A stretch of 45,917 nt of DNA from an uncultured SAR86 cluster bacterium (lineage in GTDB: Bacteria > Pseudomonadota > Gammaproteobacteria > Magnimaribacterales > AG-339-G14), in contig CABXSA010000005.1 in assembly GCA_902514765.1 (NCBI GenBank), forward strand, positions 1 to 45,917, in the 5' to 3' direction. Shown here piece after piece: positions 17,414 through 26,230 of the stretch. A program made the translations under genes and the position numbers. The stretch's first letter is position 1; each line of letters opens with the position of its first letter. Under the pieces are notes generated by a model, which worked only from the letters and a program-made list of their open reading frames with translations, was not told where the DNA came from and searched no databases.

Positions 17414-18370
17414 ATGTCAAAAAAATCAAACATATTAAGCTTTGACAAAGAAATCGCTTCTAGCATTGGTCTAAAAGAAGCAATTGTTCTTCAATTACTT
17501 AATACCAGTACAAAGCTCAGTTTACATTTATTATTAAACAAACTTTCATTTATTGAAGAAAAAGATATACAAAATGTTCTTAAAAAACTTCTTAAACTTA
17601 AATTAATAGAAGAGTCATCGAAAGAGACTTTTTGTCTTAAATTTAAAGGTGAAGAAATTATCCCGGAGAGAAAGCAAAATATTTCTAAAAGATATATCCC
17701 TTCTAATAATATTTTGAAAGAAGCTAAAAGCCTTGGTGTTTCTGAAGACTTCATTAAAACTAAACTTCCTGAGTTCAAAATTTACTGGTCCGATCGAAAA
17801 GATAAAAGCTTCTCTTGGGACTATAAATTTCTTAAATACCTCTTAAAAGAATGGAGAAGCGAAGAAGAAAAATTGAATAAGGCATCCAAAAAGAGACCAA
17901 TTGAAAAAAATTGGAAGCCTTCAAAAGAAGCATTACAAATATTAAAACATGCCGAAATAGAAGAAAAATTTATCATTGACGCCTTGCCAGAATTTATTTT
18001 GTATTGGAGCGATAGAAATACAGCATCAGATTCATGGAATAGTAAATTTCTAAATCATATTAAAAATCAGTGGGTCAGATATCAAAATTTAATTTCTTTA
18101 GTTAGGAAACCAACTAGAATGAGTAAAGATTGGAAACCTTCAGGAGATTGTTATGATGTTTTGAGTTTAGCCAAAATAAATAAGAGTTTTGCTTTGTCTC
18201 AAATACCAGAATTTAAATTATATTGGTTGGAGACAAAAGAAATGCGTAATTGCTGGAACTCTAAGTTTATCCAACATGTTAAATTTAAATGGAAAGCTAA
18301 ACATGGGAATACAAAAAATGTATTATCAAGACTAAAAGATGATGAGTGGGCAGTTAACTTCAAAAATTAA
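17414..18370 (+). CDS. Protein with three tandem DnaT-type ssDNA-binding repeats
   Basis: 318 residues from ATG 17414 (four bases after the DAHP synthase stop); upstream in-frame TTG 17372 and ATG 17375 would overlap that gene and are less likely. Residues about 1-90 look like a winged-helix fold. Three repeats follow, near 94-148, 167-221 and 240-294. Each has the pattern W/Y-x-P-S, a helix, (L/I)PEF-x-x-YW, W-x-x-KF, a hydrophobic helix and a final W. This is the signature of the DnaT C-terminal domain, which binds ssDNA in primosome assembly. Enteric DnaT has one copy. The next gene overlaps by 32 bases and resembles lambda P, so a helicase-loading or restart role is inferred. Confidence 0.72.
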   Translation: MSKKSNILSFDKEIASSIGLKEAIVLQLLNTSTKLSLHLLLNKLSFIEEKDIQNVLKKLLKLKLIEESSKETFCLKFKGEEIIPERKQNISKRYIPSNNILKEAKSLGVSEDFIKTKLPEFKIYWSDRKDKSFSWDYKFLKYLLKEWRSEEEKLNKASKKRPIEKNWKPSKEALQILKHAEIEEKFIIDALPEFILYWSDRNTASDSWNSKFLNHIKNQWVRYQNLISLVRKPTRMSKDWKPSGDCYDVLSLAKINKSFALSQIPEFKLYWLETKEMRNCWNSKFIQHVKFKWKAKHGNTKNVLSRLKDDEWAVNFKN

Positions 18371-18941
18371 AATACCTCAAAGCCAAGTAGAGCTAATTAA
18401 TCTCATTTTTGCAGAGTTAGAAATCACTTTTCATAATCAATTTCATAAAGCATTTCCTGATGAGGAAACCTTATCCTTAGCTAAGCAACTTTGGCTCGCA
18501 AAGCTAAAAAAATATCAAAATGAGATAGTATTCAGAGCAATAGATAAAATTATAGAGACTTCAAAATATTTGCCATCTCTTAGCGCAGTTTTAAATCAAA
18601 TTAAAGAATTAAAACTTCTTGAACAAAATATCCCCTCTTCAAATGCTGCTTATGTTGAAGCAAGTTCTCTGGGAGAGACAAATCCATTGGATTTTAATTG
18701 GTCTCATCCATTTGTTTATCATGCTGGTGCAAAAATAGGCTGGTATAGGTTAAAAACAGAGTCTGAGTTTGATATTAAAAAGGAATTCTTAGAGGCCTAT
18801 GAGGAAGTAATAGAAGAAAGTGAATTTAAGGAAAGTCTGCTCCTTTTACCTGAAATCAAAAAAGGGTTTAATGAAGAAAAGCCCCTTTCAAGTGATTTAC
18901 AAAAATTAAGGCTGGAGAAGATAAAAAAGAAATATTTGTAG
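18339..18941 (+). CDS. Lambda P-like replication protein (candidate helicase loader)
   Basis: 200 residues (ATG 18339 or 18342). From memory of phage lambda P, the layout agrees. There is an N-terminal helix INLIFAELEITFHNQF matching IINGVFSQLLATF. Next comes AKQLWLAKL matching the RRQWVLAF helix, then KYLPSLSAVLNQI matching RPFLPSPGQFVAW. An aromatic segment NWSHPFVYHAGAKIGWYRL matches YPWKSNAHYWLV, and a short basic C-terminal helix LEKIKKKYL closes it. P loads DnaB helicase without ATP hydrolysis, and no P-loop is seen here. Overlap with the DnaT-repeat gene implies coupled translation. Function is inferred from this resemblance only. Confidence 0.62.
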   Translation: MMSGQLTSKIKIPQSQVELINLIFAELEITFHNQFHKAFPDEETLSLAKQLWLAKLKKYQNEIVFRAIDKIIETSKYLPSLSAVLNQIKELKLLEQNIPSSNAAYVEASSLGETNPLDFNWSHPFVYHAGAKIGWYRLKTESEFDIKKEFLEAYEEVIEESEFKESLLLLPEIKKGFNEEKPLSSDLQKLRLEKIKKKYL

Positions 18942-18948
18942 ATTTTCC

Positions 18949-18977
18949 TTGATATAATCGCCCCTCGCCTCTATATA
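18949..18977 (+). promoter_or_regulatory. Candidate promoter of the RND efflux genes
   Basis: TTGATA (18949-18954) and TATATA (18972-18977) are 17 bases apart. A TATAAT at 18953-18958 offers an alternative -10 without a good -35. It lies just after the P-like gene stop and before the adaptor gene. Confidence 0.4.
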
Positions 18978-18995
18978 AAGTTGAGGGATTATTTA

Positions 18996-20051
18996 ATGAG
19001 TATCGTTTCAAAGTTTCTTAGCAGATCCAACTTAGAATGGGCGTCTATTTTCATTGGTTTTGCAATAATTTGGATGGTTTCTGGTCTATTCGTTCAAGAA
19101 CCGGCTCCTAAGGCATTGATTGAAAAAAAAGATGCAGTAGTTAGGGTTATTGATCAAAAAGCAGAGAATTTCTCTAAAGAAATTGTAGTCAAAGGTTTTA
19201 CAAAAGCTGATAAAAAAGTATTAGTCAAATCAGAAACCTCAGGGAAAATTATCGATTTACCAATTGCCCAAGGTACTTTTGTTAAAAAAGGGGATGTTAT
19301 CTGTTCTTTGTTTGTTGCCGAAAGACAAGCAAATTTTGATAAAGCATTGCTTGATTTTAATTCAGCACAAAAACTTTACGAAGAAGAGCTTTATTCATCA
19401 AAGCAACTGCAAAATGCAAAATCAAATTATGAAAGAGCTAAACTTGAATTAGACTATGCAAGCATAAAAGCGCCATTTGATGGTGTAGTAGATAAAATTG
19501 ATTTGGATGTTGGAGATTTTCTAAGTCGCGGCTCTACCTGCGCTACCCTTTTGGATTTAGATCCTATGATGGTAACAGGTGATATTTCTGAATCTGAACT
19601 TTTAGATTTAACAAAAGATAGCGGCGTTAAAGTTGTAACCAATGATGGTCAAGAGTTTCAAGGACAAATTACTTTTATCTCTTCTTCAGCAGATGAGATG
19701 ATGCATACTTTTGACATTGAGATTTCTATCCCCAATCCACTTGGAAAGATCAAAGATGGACAAACAGCTGAAGTGGTAATCTTTGCTACTCCTGAGCCAG
19801 CTCATATAGTTCCACTTTCAATTCTAAGATTAGATGAGGCAGGTGATATTGGTGTCAGAGTCGTCAACAAAGATAGTCTTGTTGAGTTTTATAAAGTGGA
19901 AATCATTCAAGATACAGAAAAAGGAGTTTGGGTGACTGGTCTACCTTTCAATTCAAGAATCATTACTGTCGGTCAGGACTATGTAAATAACAATGAAAAG
20001 GTTGATATCGCGATTGACTATAGACTGAATACTGATGAAAACATTAATTGA
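18996..20051 (+). CDS. RND efflux periplasmic adaptor (membrane fusion protein)
   Basis: Links an inner-membrane RND pump to an outer-membrane channel. From ATG 18996 (GAGGG at 18983-18987, eight bases upstream) it has 351 residues: an N-terminal membrane anchor at about 15-33, a first lipoyl half near 70-100 (SETSGKIIDLPIAQGTFVKKGD), a short alpha-hairpin near 105-145, a second lipoyl half (YASIKAPFDGVVDKI), then beta-barrel and membrane-proximal domains. The hairpin is much shorter than in AcrA. Overlaps the pump gene by 17 bases. No TolC-like gene is nearby. Confidence 0.9.
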   Translation: MSIVSKFLSRSNLEWASIFIGFAIIWMVSGLFVQEPAPKALIEKKDAVVRVIDQKAENFSKEIVVKGFTKADKKVLVKSETSGKIIDLPIAQGTFVKKGDVICSLFVAERQANFDKALLDFNSAQKLYEEELYSSKQLQNAKSNYERAKLELDYASIKAPFDGVVDKIDLDVGDFLSRGSTCATLLDLDPMMVTGDISESELLDLTKDSGVKVVTNDGQEFQGQITFISSSADEMMHTFDIEISIPNPLGKIKDGQTAEVVIFATPEPAHIVPLSILRLDEAGDIGVRVVNKDSLVEFYKVEIIQDTEKGVWVTGLPFNSRIITVGQDYVNNNEKVDIAIDYRLNTDENIN

Positions 20052-23000
20052 TTTTTTTGTAGATCGCTACAAGGCTACATTTACCTTCTTAACCTTCATA
20101 TTAGTCTGGGGATTTACTTCGATCATACAAATACCGGCTTCAGCCTATTCAGACATTAATATTCCATATGTATTTGTCTCTACTTATTACGATGGTGTCT
20201 CTGCTCAGGATGCTGAAAGGCTTGTTACTAGGCCATTAGAGCAAAAGTTAAAGACCGTCGATGAATTAGTAGATCTTCAATCTTACAGCAGACAAAACAT
20301 GTCTTATATTATTTTAGAATTTCCAGTTGAGTATTCAAAAGATGAAGCTGTTAAAGATGTTAGGAACCTGATTGATGAAACTAAGCAAGATTTACCATCA
20401 GAATCAGAAGATCCTGTGGTAAAAGAATTCACTTTGGATGAGTATCCAATATTGGATATAAACTTAATTTCTGGTTCTGCAAGTCAGCGAGAACTTTTGG
20501 CTTTTGCTAGAGAGCTTCAAACTGCAGTAGAGGCTATTCCAGATGTTTTAGAGGCACAGTTAAGAGGAGTTCCTGATGACTTATTAGAGGCCTTAATAGA
20601 TAAAACCAAACTTGAAAGCTATAACGTCTCTCCAAGAGATCTGTACAATGCCATTGGAGATGCTAATCGGGCAATCCCTGCGGGAGACTTAAGATCATCG
20701 ACCGGTAAGTTTTCTGTATTAGTCCCTTCTGTTTTTGAGAATGTTACAGATGTTGAGAATATCCCAATCATAGAAAACAATGGAAAGGTCATTACTCTTA
20801 AGGATTTAGTTTCTTTAAAAAGGACATTCAAGGATAAAGACTCCTTTTCGAGGGTAAACGGGAAAGATTCCGTCACCCTTTCTGTCATGAAAAGACAAGA
20901 TGCCAAAGAAGTAGTTGCTGCAGCGAAAGTAAATTACGTTCTAGACCAATTTCGTCCTAATTTACCTAATGGGGTAGAAATAGTGATTACCCAAGATAGG
21001 ACTGGTTGGTCTTCTATGATGGTTGGAGAACTAGGTGGCAACATTCTTACAGCTTTGATTTTAGTAATGACCATTGTTGTTGGAACCATGGGCTTGAGGT
21101 CATCAACCATGGTTGCGGGTGCAATCCCTACCTGCTTTCTTTTCGCTTCAATTTTTTTAGCTGCGATAGATTACAGTTTTAATTTTATGGTGTGTTTCGG
21201 GTTATTGATATCCCTGGGAATGTTAATTGATGGCTGTGTTGTGGTGGTTGAATATGCTGATAGGAAAATGGCCGAGGGATATGACAGAATTGAAGCCTAT
21301 AAATTTTCTGCTAAGAGAATGTTTTGGCCTGTAACAATTTCTATCGGAACTACTTTATCAATCTTTGTTCCAATGTTTTTTATGCCAGGAATTTCAGGTC
21401 AATTTTTAAGGCCAATGATTACGACATTGTTTATTGTTTTATTGGGATCAATTCTGTACGCATTAATATTCACTCCGGCAATTGGATCTAGATTTGGCAA
21501 TTTAGGAATTAGAAAGTCTAAAACTTTACAGAATGCTGACATTCTTGAGCATGGAGATCCCACTGAAATAAATGGCATGACAGGAACTTATGCCAGAGCT
21601 CTTGCTAAAGTTATCGCGTCTCCCGGAAAGTTTATAGTTTTTGTTGTTTTAACCGTTGCAACAATTTTTATGTTGTATGCGCAGCATGCCCCTGGAAGCA
21701 GATTCTTCATTGAAGAAGAGCCAATGGAAATGGAAGTAAAAATTGAGGGTCGTGGAAGTTTTGGTGAATCTGAGAAATTGGGTTTTTTAAAAGAAATAGA
21801 AGATATTGTCTTAAGTATTCCTGGTCCAAGTTCTATTTCTTTGAATATGAATGGCGTAGGTGACCCCAGAGATAGAGGTAATTCTGATGAAATAGGAACT
21901 ATTTTCATAGAAATGCCTTTTGAAAAAGACCTTCGGCGCTCTGGCTGGGATGTATATGATGATCTTATAGAAAAAACCAAAGATATTCCGGGACTCATAG
22001 TAAACGCAAAAATAAGAGAGAATGGTCCGCCAACTGACTCCCCAATAGAGATAGAAATATTTGGTAAAGATTTTGACATGGTAACGGATGCAACTATAGC
22101 CTTAACAAAATACATGAAAGATTCTGTTCCGGGTGCAAAAAATATTTATAACACCATTCCAACAAATCTTTTGAAATGGACCATTAAAATCGATAAAGAA
22201 AGAGCAAAGCAATTTGGCGTGGCAACTCAAGATATTGGAGCTGCAATTCAATTCATGACTGCCGGAGTAAAAGTAGGAGAATATAGACCTGAAGATTTGG
22301 ACGAAGAAGTTGACATAAGAGTTAGATTTCCGGCCAACCAGAGACGATTGGACCAATTCAACGAGCTAACCGTAAATACTAGATTTGGACAGGCTCCATT
22401 AAGCAGTTTTGTAGAGGTCGTTCCAGCATATATTCCACCTTCTATAAGAAGAGTATCTGGGGAAAGAGCATTCACGGTAGCAGCCGAATATGCAAAAGGT
22501 GCACTAGTAGAAGATGTCATTCCAAAAATTGAACAGTGGATTGCAGATAATAATGAGTATGAAAGATTGCAATTTAGATTTGGCGGACAACAAGCAGAAG
22601 CTGATGCTAACTCAGCTTTCTTTCTTTTTGCTTTTATTGTTGGCATATTTTTAATGTCCATTTTATTGATGGTTCAGCTCAATAGCTTTTATCAAGTTTT
22701 CATAATTGTTTCTGCTGTTATTTTATCCACAGCTGGAGTTCAATTAGGCTTGTTAGTCACACAACAAATATCAAGCGCCTTATTTACCAGTTTAGGAGTA
22801 ATAGCCTTAGCTGGAATTGTTGTGAACAATAATATTGTTCTGGTTGATACATACAACGTTATTTCTAAAGAAAATCCTGATCTATCGAGAGACCAGATTG
22901 TGATTCGTACTGCAGCCCAAAGACTAAGGCCTATAATTCTAACAACAGCAACAACCGTTATTGGTTTATTGCCTTTAGCTTCCGGAATTGGAATTGATTT

Positions 23001-23199
23001 TTACCAAAGAAATATCGAATTGGGTGGAAGAGTTTCCGAGTGGTGGCAACCCATGTCCTTTGCTGTCGTTTGGGGCTTAACCTTTGCTTCAGTATTAACC
23101 TTGTTCTTAACTCCTTGTTGGCTTATGCTACCCGAAGCTATAAGAAAAACACTCAGAAACATAAAAAACACATTCTTAAAAACTGCCAGTGAACGATAA
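20035..23199 (+). CDS. RND-family efflux transporter permease
   Basis: Inner-membrane resistance-nodulation-division pump, 1054 residues, the normal length. Layout is classical: TM1 near 15-33, a first periplasmic porter domain about 35-330, TM2-6 about 333-480, TM7 near 532-549, a second periplasmic domain about 555-850 and TM8-12 about 860-1030. In TM4 the usual Asp-Asp proton relay reads Asp399-Gly400 (MLIDGCVVVVE). In TM10 the relay Lys is Asn931 (VVNNNIVLVD). It therefore belongs to a divergent RND branch; substrate cannot be assigned. Starts inside the adaptor gene; the xseB GTG lies inside its last codons. Confidence 0.92.
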   Translation: MKTLIDFFVDRYKATFTFLTFILVWGFTSIIQIPASAYSDINIPYVFVSTYYDGVSAQDAERLVTRPLEQKLKTVDELVDLQSYSRQNMSYIILEFPVEYSKDEAVKDVRNLIDETKQDLPSESEDPVVKEFTLDEYPILDINLISGSASQRELLAFARELQTAVEAIPDVLEAQLRGVPDDLLEALIDKTKLESYNVSPRDLYNAIGDANRAIPAGDLRSSTGKFSVLVPSVFENVTDVENIPIIENNGKVITLKDLVSLKRTFKDKDSFSRVNGKDSVTLSVMKRQDAKEVVAAAKVNYVLDQFRPNLPNGVEIVITQDRTGWSSMMVGELGGNILTALILVMTIVVGTMGLRSSTMVAGAIPTCFLFASIFLAAIDYSFNFMVCFGLLISLGMLIDGCVVVVEYADRKMAEGYDRIEAYKFSAKRMFWPVTISIGTTLSIFVPMFFMPGISGQFLRPMITTLFIVLLGSILYALIFTPAIGSRFGNLGIRKSKTLQNADILEHGDPTEINGMTGTYARALAKVIASPGKFIVFVVLTVATIFMLYAQHAPGSRFFIEEEPMEMEVKIEGRGSFGESEKLGFLKEIEDIVLSIPGPSSISLNMNGVGDPRDRGNSDEIGTIFIEMPFEKDLRRSGWDVYDDLIEKTKDIPGLIVNAKIRENGPPTDSPIEIEIFGKDFDMVTDATIALTKYMKDSVPGAKNIYNTIPTNLLKWTIKIDKERAKQFGVATQDIGAAIQFMTAGVKVGEYRPEDLDEEVDIRVRFPANQRRLDQFNELTVNTRFGQAPLSSFVEVVPAYIPPSIRRVSGERAFTVAAEYAKGALVEDVIPKIEQWIADNNEYERLQFRFGGQQAEADANSAFFLFAFIVGIFLMSILLMVQLNSFYQVFIIVSAVILSTAGVQLGLLVTQQISSALFTSLGVIALAGIVVNNNIVLVDTYNVISKENPDLSRDQIVIRTAAQRLRPIILTTATTVIGLLPLASGIGIDFYQRNIELGGRVSEWWQPMSFAVVWGLTFASVLTLFLTPCWLMLPEAIRKTLRNIKNTFLKTASER

Positions 23200-23431
23200 A
23201 TCTAAAGAAAAGAGTCTAGATTTTGAAAAATCTCTTACAAAACTAGAAAGTATTATTGAACAGCTTGAAGATGGTGAGTTGCCTCTGAATGAATCAATAA
23301 AGACTTTTGAAGAAGGAGTTAAATTAACTAAACACTGTCAGGAACTTCTCACCAAAGCTGAATTGAAAATTCAAAAGCTTTTAGAAAAAGATGATGGCAC
23401 GCTTGATCTAGAAGATTTTGATGATAAATAA
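23189..23431 (+). CDS. xseB: Exodeoxyribonuclease VII small subunit
   Basis: 80 residues, the usual size. The conserved core DFEKSLTKLESIIEQLEDGELPLNESIKTFEEGVKL is diagnostic; it then continues KHCQELLTKAELKIQKL. Helical subunit that binds XseA to form the ssDNA exonuclease. GTG start at 23189, overlapping the RND pump gene by 11 bases. Followed by ispA with an 11-base overlap, the typical xseB-ispA-dxs cluster. No xseA in the window. Confidence 0.94.
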   Translation: MNDKSKEKSLDFEKSLTKLESIIEQLEDGELPLNESIKTFEEGVKLTKHCQELLTKAELKIQKLLEKDDGTLDLEDFDDK

Positions 23432-24338
23432 TCTAGAAAGTTTAAATATAAAAGACCTACCCTTTTTAAACAAAAATTTAAAAAGAATAGATAAAGCGAT
23501 TCTTCAGTCTCTTCCTCCTAAAAACCTTTCCAAAATTTCTAAGGCTATTCATTATTCTGTCCTAAACGGAGGTAAAAGAATAAGGCCTCAGCTTGTTTTA
23601 TTAATGGCTGAAACTTTGGAGGTGGATGTTAGTAAAAAAACCATTGATTTGATGGCAGCCTCAGGAGAGTTAATTCATTGTTATTCCCTCATACATGATG
23701 ATCTACCATCTATGGATGACGACGATTTCCGAAGAGGTAAGCTTTCTTGTCATAAAAAATTTGATGAAGCAACAGCTATCCTAGCGGGTGATGCAATTCA
23801 ACCTCTCGCTCTTGAGGTTTTAACAACGATAAAGGATGGACGATTAATGCCTGAACAAAAACTTCAAATAATTAATCTTTTTGCAAAAGCTTGCGGGCCA
23901 AAAGGCATGGTAGAAGGACAAAGTAGAGATATAGATGCAGAAGGAAGAAATATTAATATTGATGCTTTAGATAAAATTCATTATCTAAAAACAGGAAAAC
24001 TTATAGAGGCTTGCGTAGAATCGATTTGTATCCTAAAAAAAGATTTACCTAAAAAACATTTAAAAGCTTTTTTGGATTTTGCAAAAAAGTTTGGCTTAGC
24101 TTTTCAAATCAAGGATGATATTTTGGATGTCCTTGGAGATGAAAATACAATTGGTAAGCCTATAAATTCGGATTCTAAACTTAAAAAAGCTACTTATCCG
24201 TCAATCATCGGATTAGAAGCTTCTCAATTGAGGGCAGAAAAATTATGCTCAGAAGCTTTAAAAATATTGAATAGGCTCCCCTATAATACTGATAATTTAA
24301 TTAAGCTCTCGAAATTCATTATCTTGAGAAACAAATGA
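23421..24338 (+). CDS. ispA: Farnesyl diphosphate synthase
   Basis: Builds geranyl and farnesyl diphosphate from IPP and DMAPP. 305 residues from ATG 23421 (a TTG one codon earlier is unlikely). First aspartate-rich motif HDDLPSMDDDD near 92-102 (Asp93, Asp94, Asp99), second motif IKDDILDVLGD, and GGKRIRPQLVLL near 50-61 for IPP binding. The two-residue insertion in the first Asp motif is of the bacterial type II FPPS kind. The dxs ATG overlaps its stop by four bases. Confidence 0.96.
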   Translation: MINNLESLNIKDLPFLNKNLKRIDKAILQSLPPKNLSKISKAIHYSVLNGGKRIRPQLVLLMAETLEVDVSKKTIDLMAASGELIHCYSLIHDDLPSMDDDDFRRGKLSCHKKFDEATAILAGDAIQPLALEVLTTIKDGRLMPEQKLQIINLFAKACGPKGMVEGQSRDIDAEGRNINIDALDKIHYLKTGKLIEACVESICILKKDLPKKHLKAFLDFAKKFGLAFQIKDDILDVLGDENTIGKPINSDSKLKKATYPSIIGLEASQLRAEKLCSEALKILNRLPYNTDNLIKLSKFIILRNK

Positions 24339-26230
24339 CCAAAACTTATTTTGAAATTCCATCCTCTTGTCCCAACACTCCTTTGCTTGATGAAATAAAT
24401 TATCCTGCTGATTTAAGAGATCTTTCAAAAAAAGAACTCAATCAGCTTGCTGATGAACTAAGAGAATTCCTAATATATTCGGTTGCACAAAGTGGAGGTC
24501 ATTTTGGAGCTGGTCTTGGAGTGATAGAACTCACCATTGCATTACATTATGTATTTAATACGCCTGAAGATAATTTAATCTGGGACGTAGGTCATCAAAC
24601 TTATCCTCACAAAATTTTAACTGGAAGAAAAAAAGACATGCATACAATTAGATCAAAAGGAGGTTTGCATCCCTTCACCAACATTGAGGAGAGTGAATAT
24701 GACTCTTTTGGAGCAGGGCATTCAAGTACTTCTATTAGTGCAGCACTAGGAATGTCCGTCGCTAGTCCTGAAAAAAAACACGTAGCCATAATCGGTGATG
24801 GTGCAATGACAGCAGGCATGGCTTATGAAGCGCTTGCTCATGCAGGTTCTTTAGATTCAAATATTTTAGTTATATTGAATGACAACAATATGTCAATTTC
24901 TAGAAATGTTGGGGGCTTCTCTAATTACTTAGCAAGGATTTGGGCGAGTAAACTTTATTCATCTATAAGAGAGGGAGGCAAAACAGCTTTAAGATTTATC
25001 CCATCTGCCAAGAGTTTTGCTAAAAGAGCAGAAACCCATTTTAAAGGTATGTTAGCTCCCGGTACTCTTTTTGAAGAGTTAGGATTTAACTATATAGGTC
25101 CAATGGATGGTCATAATTTAGATGAAGCTATAAAAACCCTTAACAACCTTAAGGATTTGAAAGGGCCAAAACTTCTTCACCTAATTACACAAAAAGGAAA
25201 AGGTTTTGAACCCGCTGAGGAAAAGCCAATAACCTTTCATGCCCTAAATAAAATTGAGCCTGAAAATAAGAAGTCCAATGGAACAAAATATTCTGCTGTT
25301 TTTGGAGAATGGCTTTGTAACAAAGTAGAAACCGGAGATAAAAACTTATTTGCCATAACTCCGGCTATGTCTGAAGGTTCTGGTATGAATGAGTTTGCAG
25401 AAAAATATCCAGAAAAATTTTTTGATGTTGCAATTGCTGAACAACATAGTATGACTTTTGCTGCTGGTCTGGCTAAAGAAGGTAAAAAACCTATTCTGGC
25501 AATTTACTCTACTTTTCTGCAAAGAGCCTATGATCAACTTATTCACGACGTTACTCTACAAGATTTAGATGTAACCTTAGCCATTGATCGAGCTGGGTTC
25601 GTCGGAGGAGATGGAGCTACTCATGCAGGGATCTTTGATGTTTCATTCCTTAGATGTATACCGAATATGATAATCATGAACCCCTCTGATGAAGCAGAGT
25701 GTTGGAAAATGCTTTCCACTGGATATAACTACCAAGGTCCAGCAGCAATACGTTATCCAAGAGGTGAGGGGCCAGGAGCAGAAATTTTAAAAAACTTTGA
25801 TTGCCTTGAAATAGGAAAAGCTAGGATAATTAATGACCTAGATTCAGAAATTGCCATTTTCTCTTTTGGAAACGTACTGGATTTATCATTGGATATTGCG
25901 GATGAATTGAACTGCTGTTTAATAGATATGAGATTTATAAAACCTCTTGATGAAGAACTCATAGAAAAATATGCTAAGAAATGCAAACATCTGATTTCCA
26001 TAGAGGAAAACGTAATCTCAGGTGGAGCAGGTTCAGCAGTAAATGAGTTTCTATCGACAATAGGCTTTTCAGAAAAACTAAAAATATTTGGTATTCCGGA
26101 CGAATTTCCAATAGTGGGTAGTCAATCTGACCAAAGAGAAGCAGCAGGATTAACTAAAAAAGAAATAATTAGGAAACTTTCTTTGGAATTGAACTTAGAA
26201 GAACTCAATAAAAAAATTTCCACCCAGTAA
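24335..26230 (+). CDS. dxs: 1-deoxy-D-xylulose-5-phosphate synthase
   Basis: Thiamine diphosphate-dependent condensation of pyruvate and glyceraldehyde-3-phosphate, first step of the MEP isoprenoid pathway. 631 residues, normal. Visible are SGGHFGAGLGVIELTIALHYVF at the start, the ThDP-binding GDGAMTAGMAYEALAHAG with ILNDNNMSIS, the catalytic Glu region VAIAEQHSMTFAAGLA, and DRAGFVGGDGATHAG. Preceded by ispA (4-base overlap). Its 3' end runs 36 bases into the convergent pgpA gene. Confidence 0.98.
   Translation: MTKTYFEIPSSCPNTPLLDEINYPADLRDLSKKELNQLADELREFLIYSVAQSGGHFGAGLGVIELTIALHYVFNTPEDNLIWDVGHQTYPHKILTGRKKDMHTIRSKGGLHPFTNIEESEYDSFGAGHSSTSISAALGMSVASPEKKHVAIIGDGAMTAGMAYEALAHAGSLDSNILVILNDNNMSISRNVGGFSNYLARIWASKLYSSIREGGKTALRFIPSAKSFAKRAETHFKGMLAPGTLFEELGFNYIGPMDGHNLDEAIKTLNNLKDLKGPKLLHLITQKGKGFEPAEEKPITFHALNKIEPENKKSNGTKYSAVFGEWLCNKVETGDKNLFAITPAMSEGSGMNEFAEKYPEKFFDVAIAEQHSMTFAAGLAKEGKKPILAIYSTFLQRAYDQLIHDVTLQDLDVTLAIDRAGFVGGDGATHAGIFDVSFLRCIPNMIIMNPSDEAECWKMLSTGYNYQGPAAIRYPRGEGPGAEILKNFDCLEIGKARIINDLDSEIAIFSFGNVLDLSLDIADELNCCLIDMRFIKPLDEELIEKYAKKCKHLISIEENVISGGAGSAVNEFLSTIGFSEKLKIFGIPDEFPIVGSQSDQREAAGLTKKEIIRKLSLELNLEELNKKISTQ

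Noticed and set aside
17414-18941. Prophage remnant around the P-like gene
   Set aside because: Neighbours on both sides are housekeeping genes, base composition matches the surroundings, and no integrase, attachment repeat or structural phage gene is seen.
18962-18987. CCCTC/GAGGG inverted repeat that could mask the Shine-Dalgarno of the RND adaptor
   Set aside because: Only five pairs across a 16-base loop, and the best promoter would start transcription downstream of the first arm.
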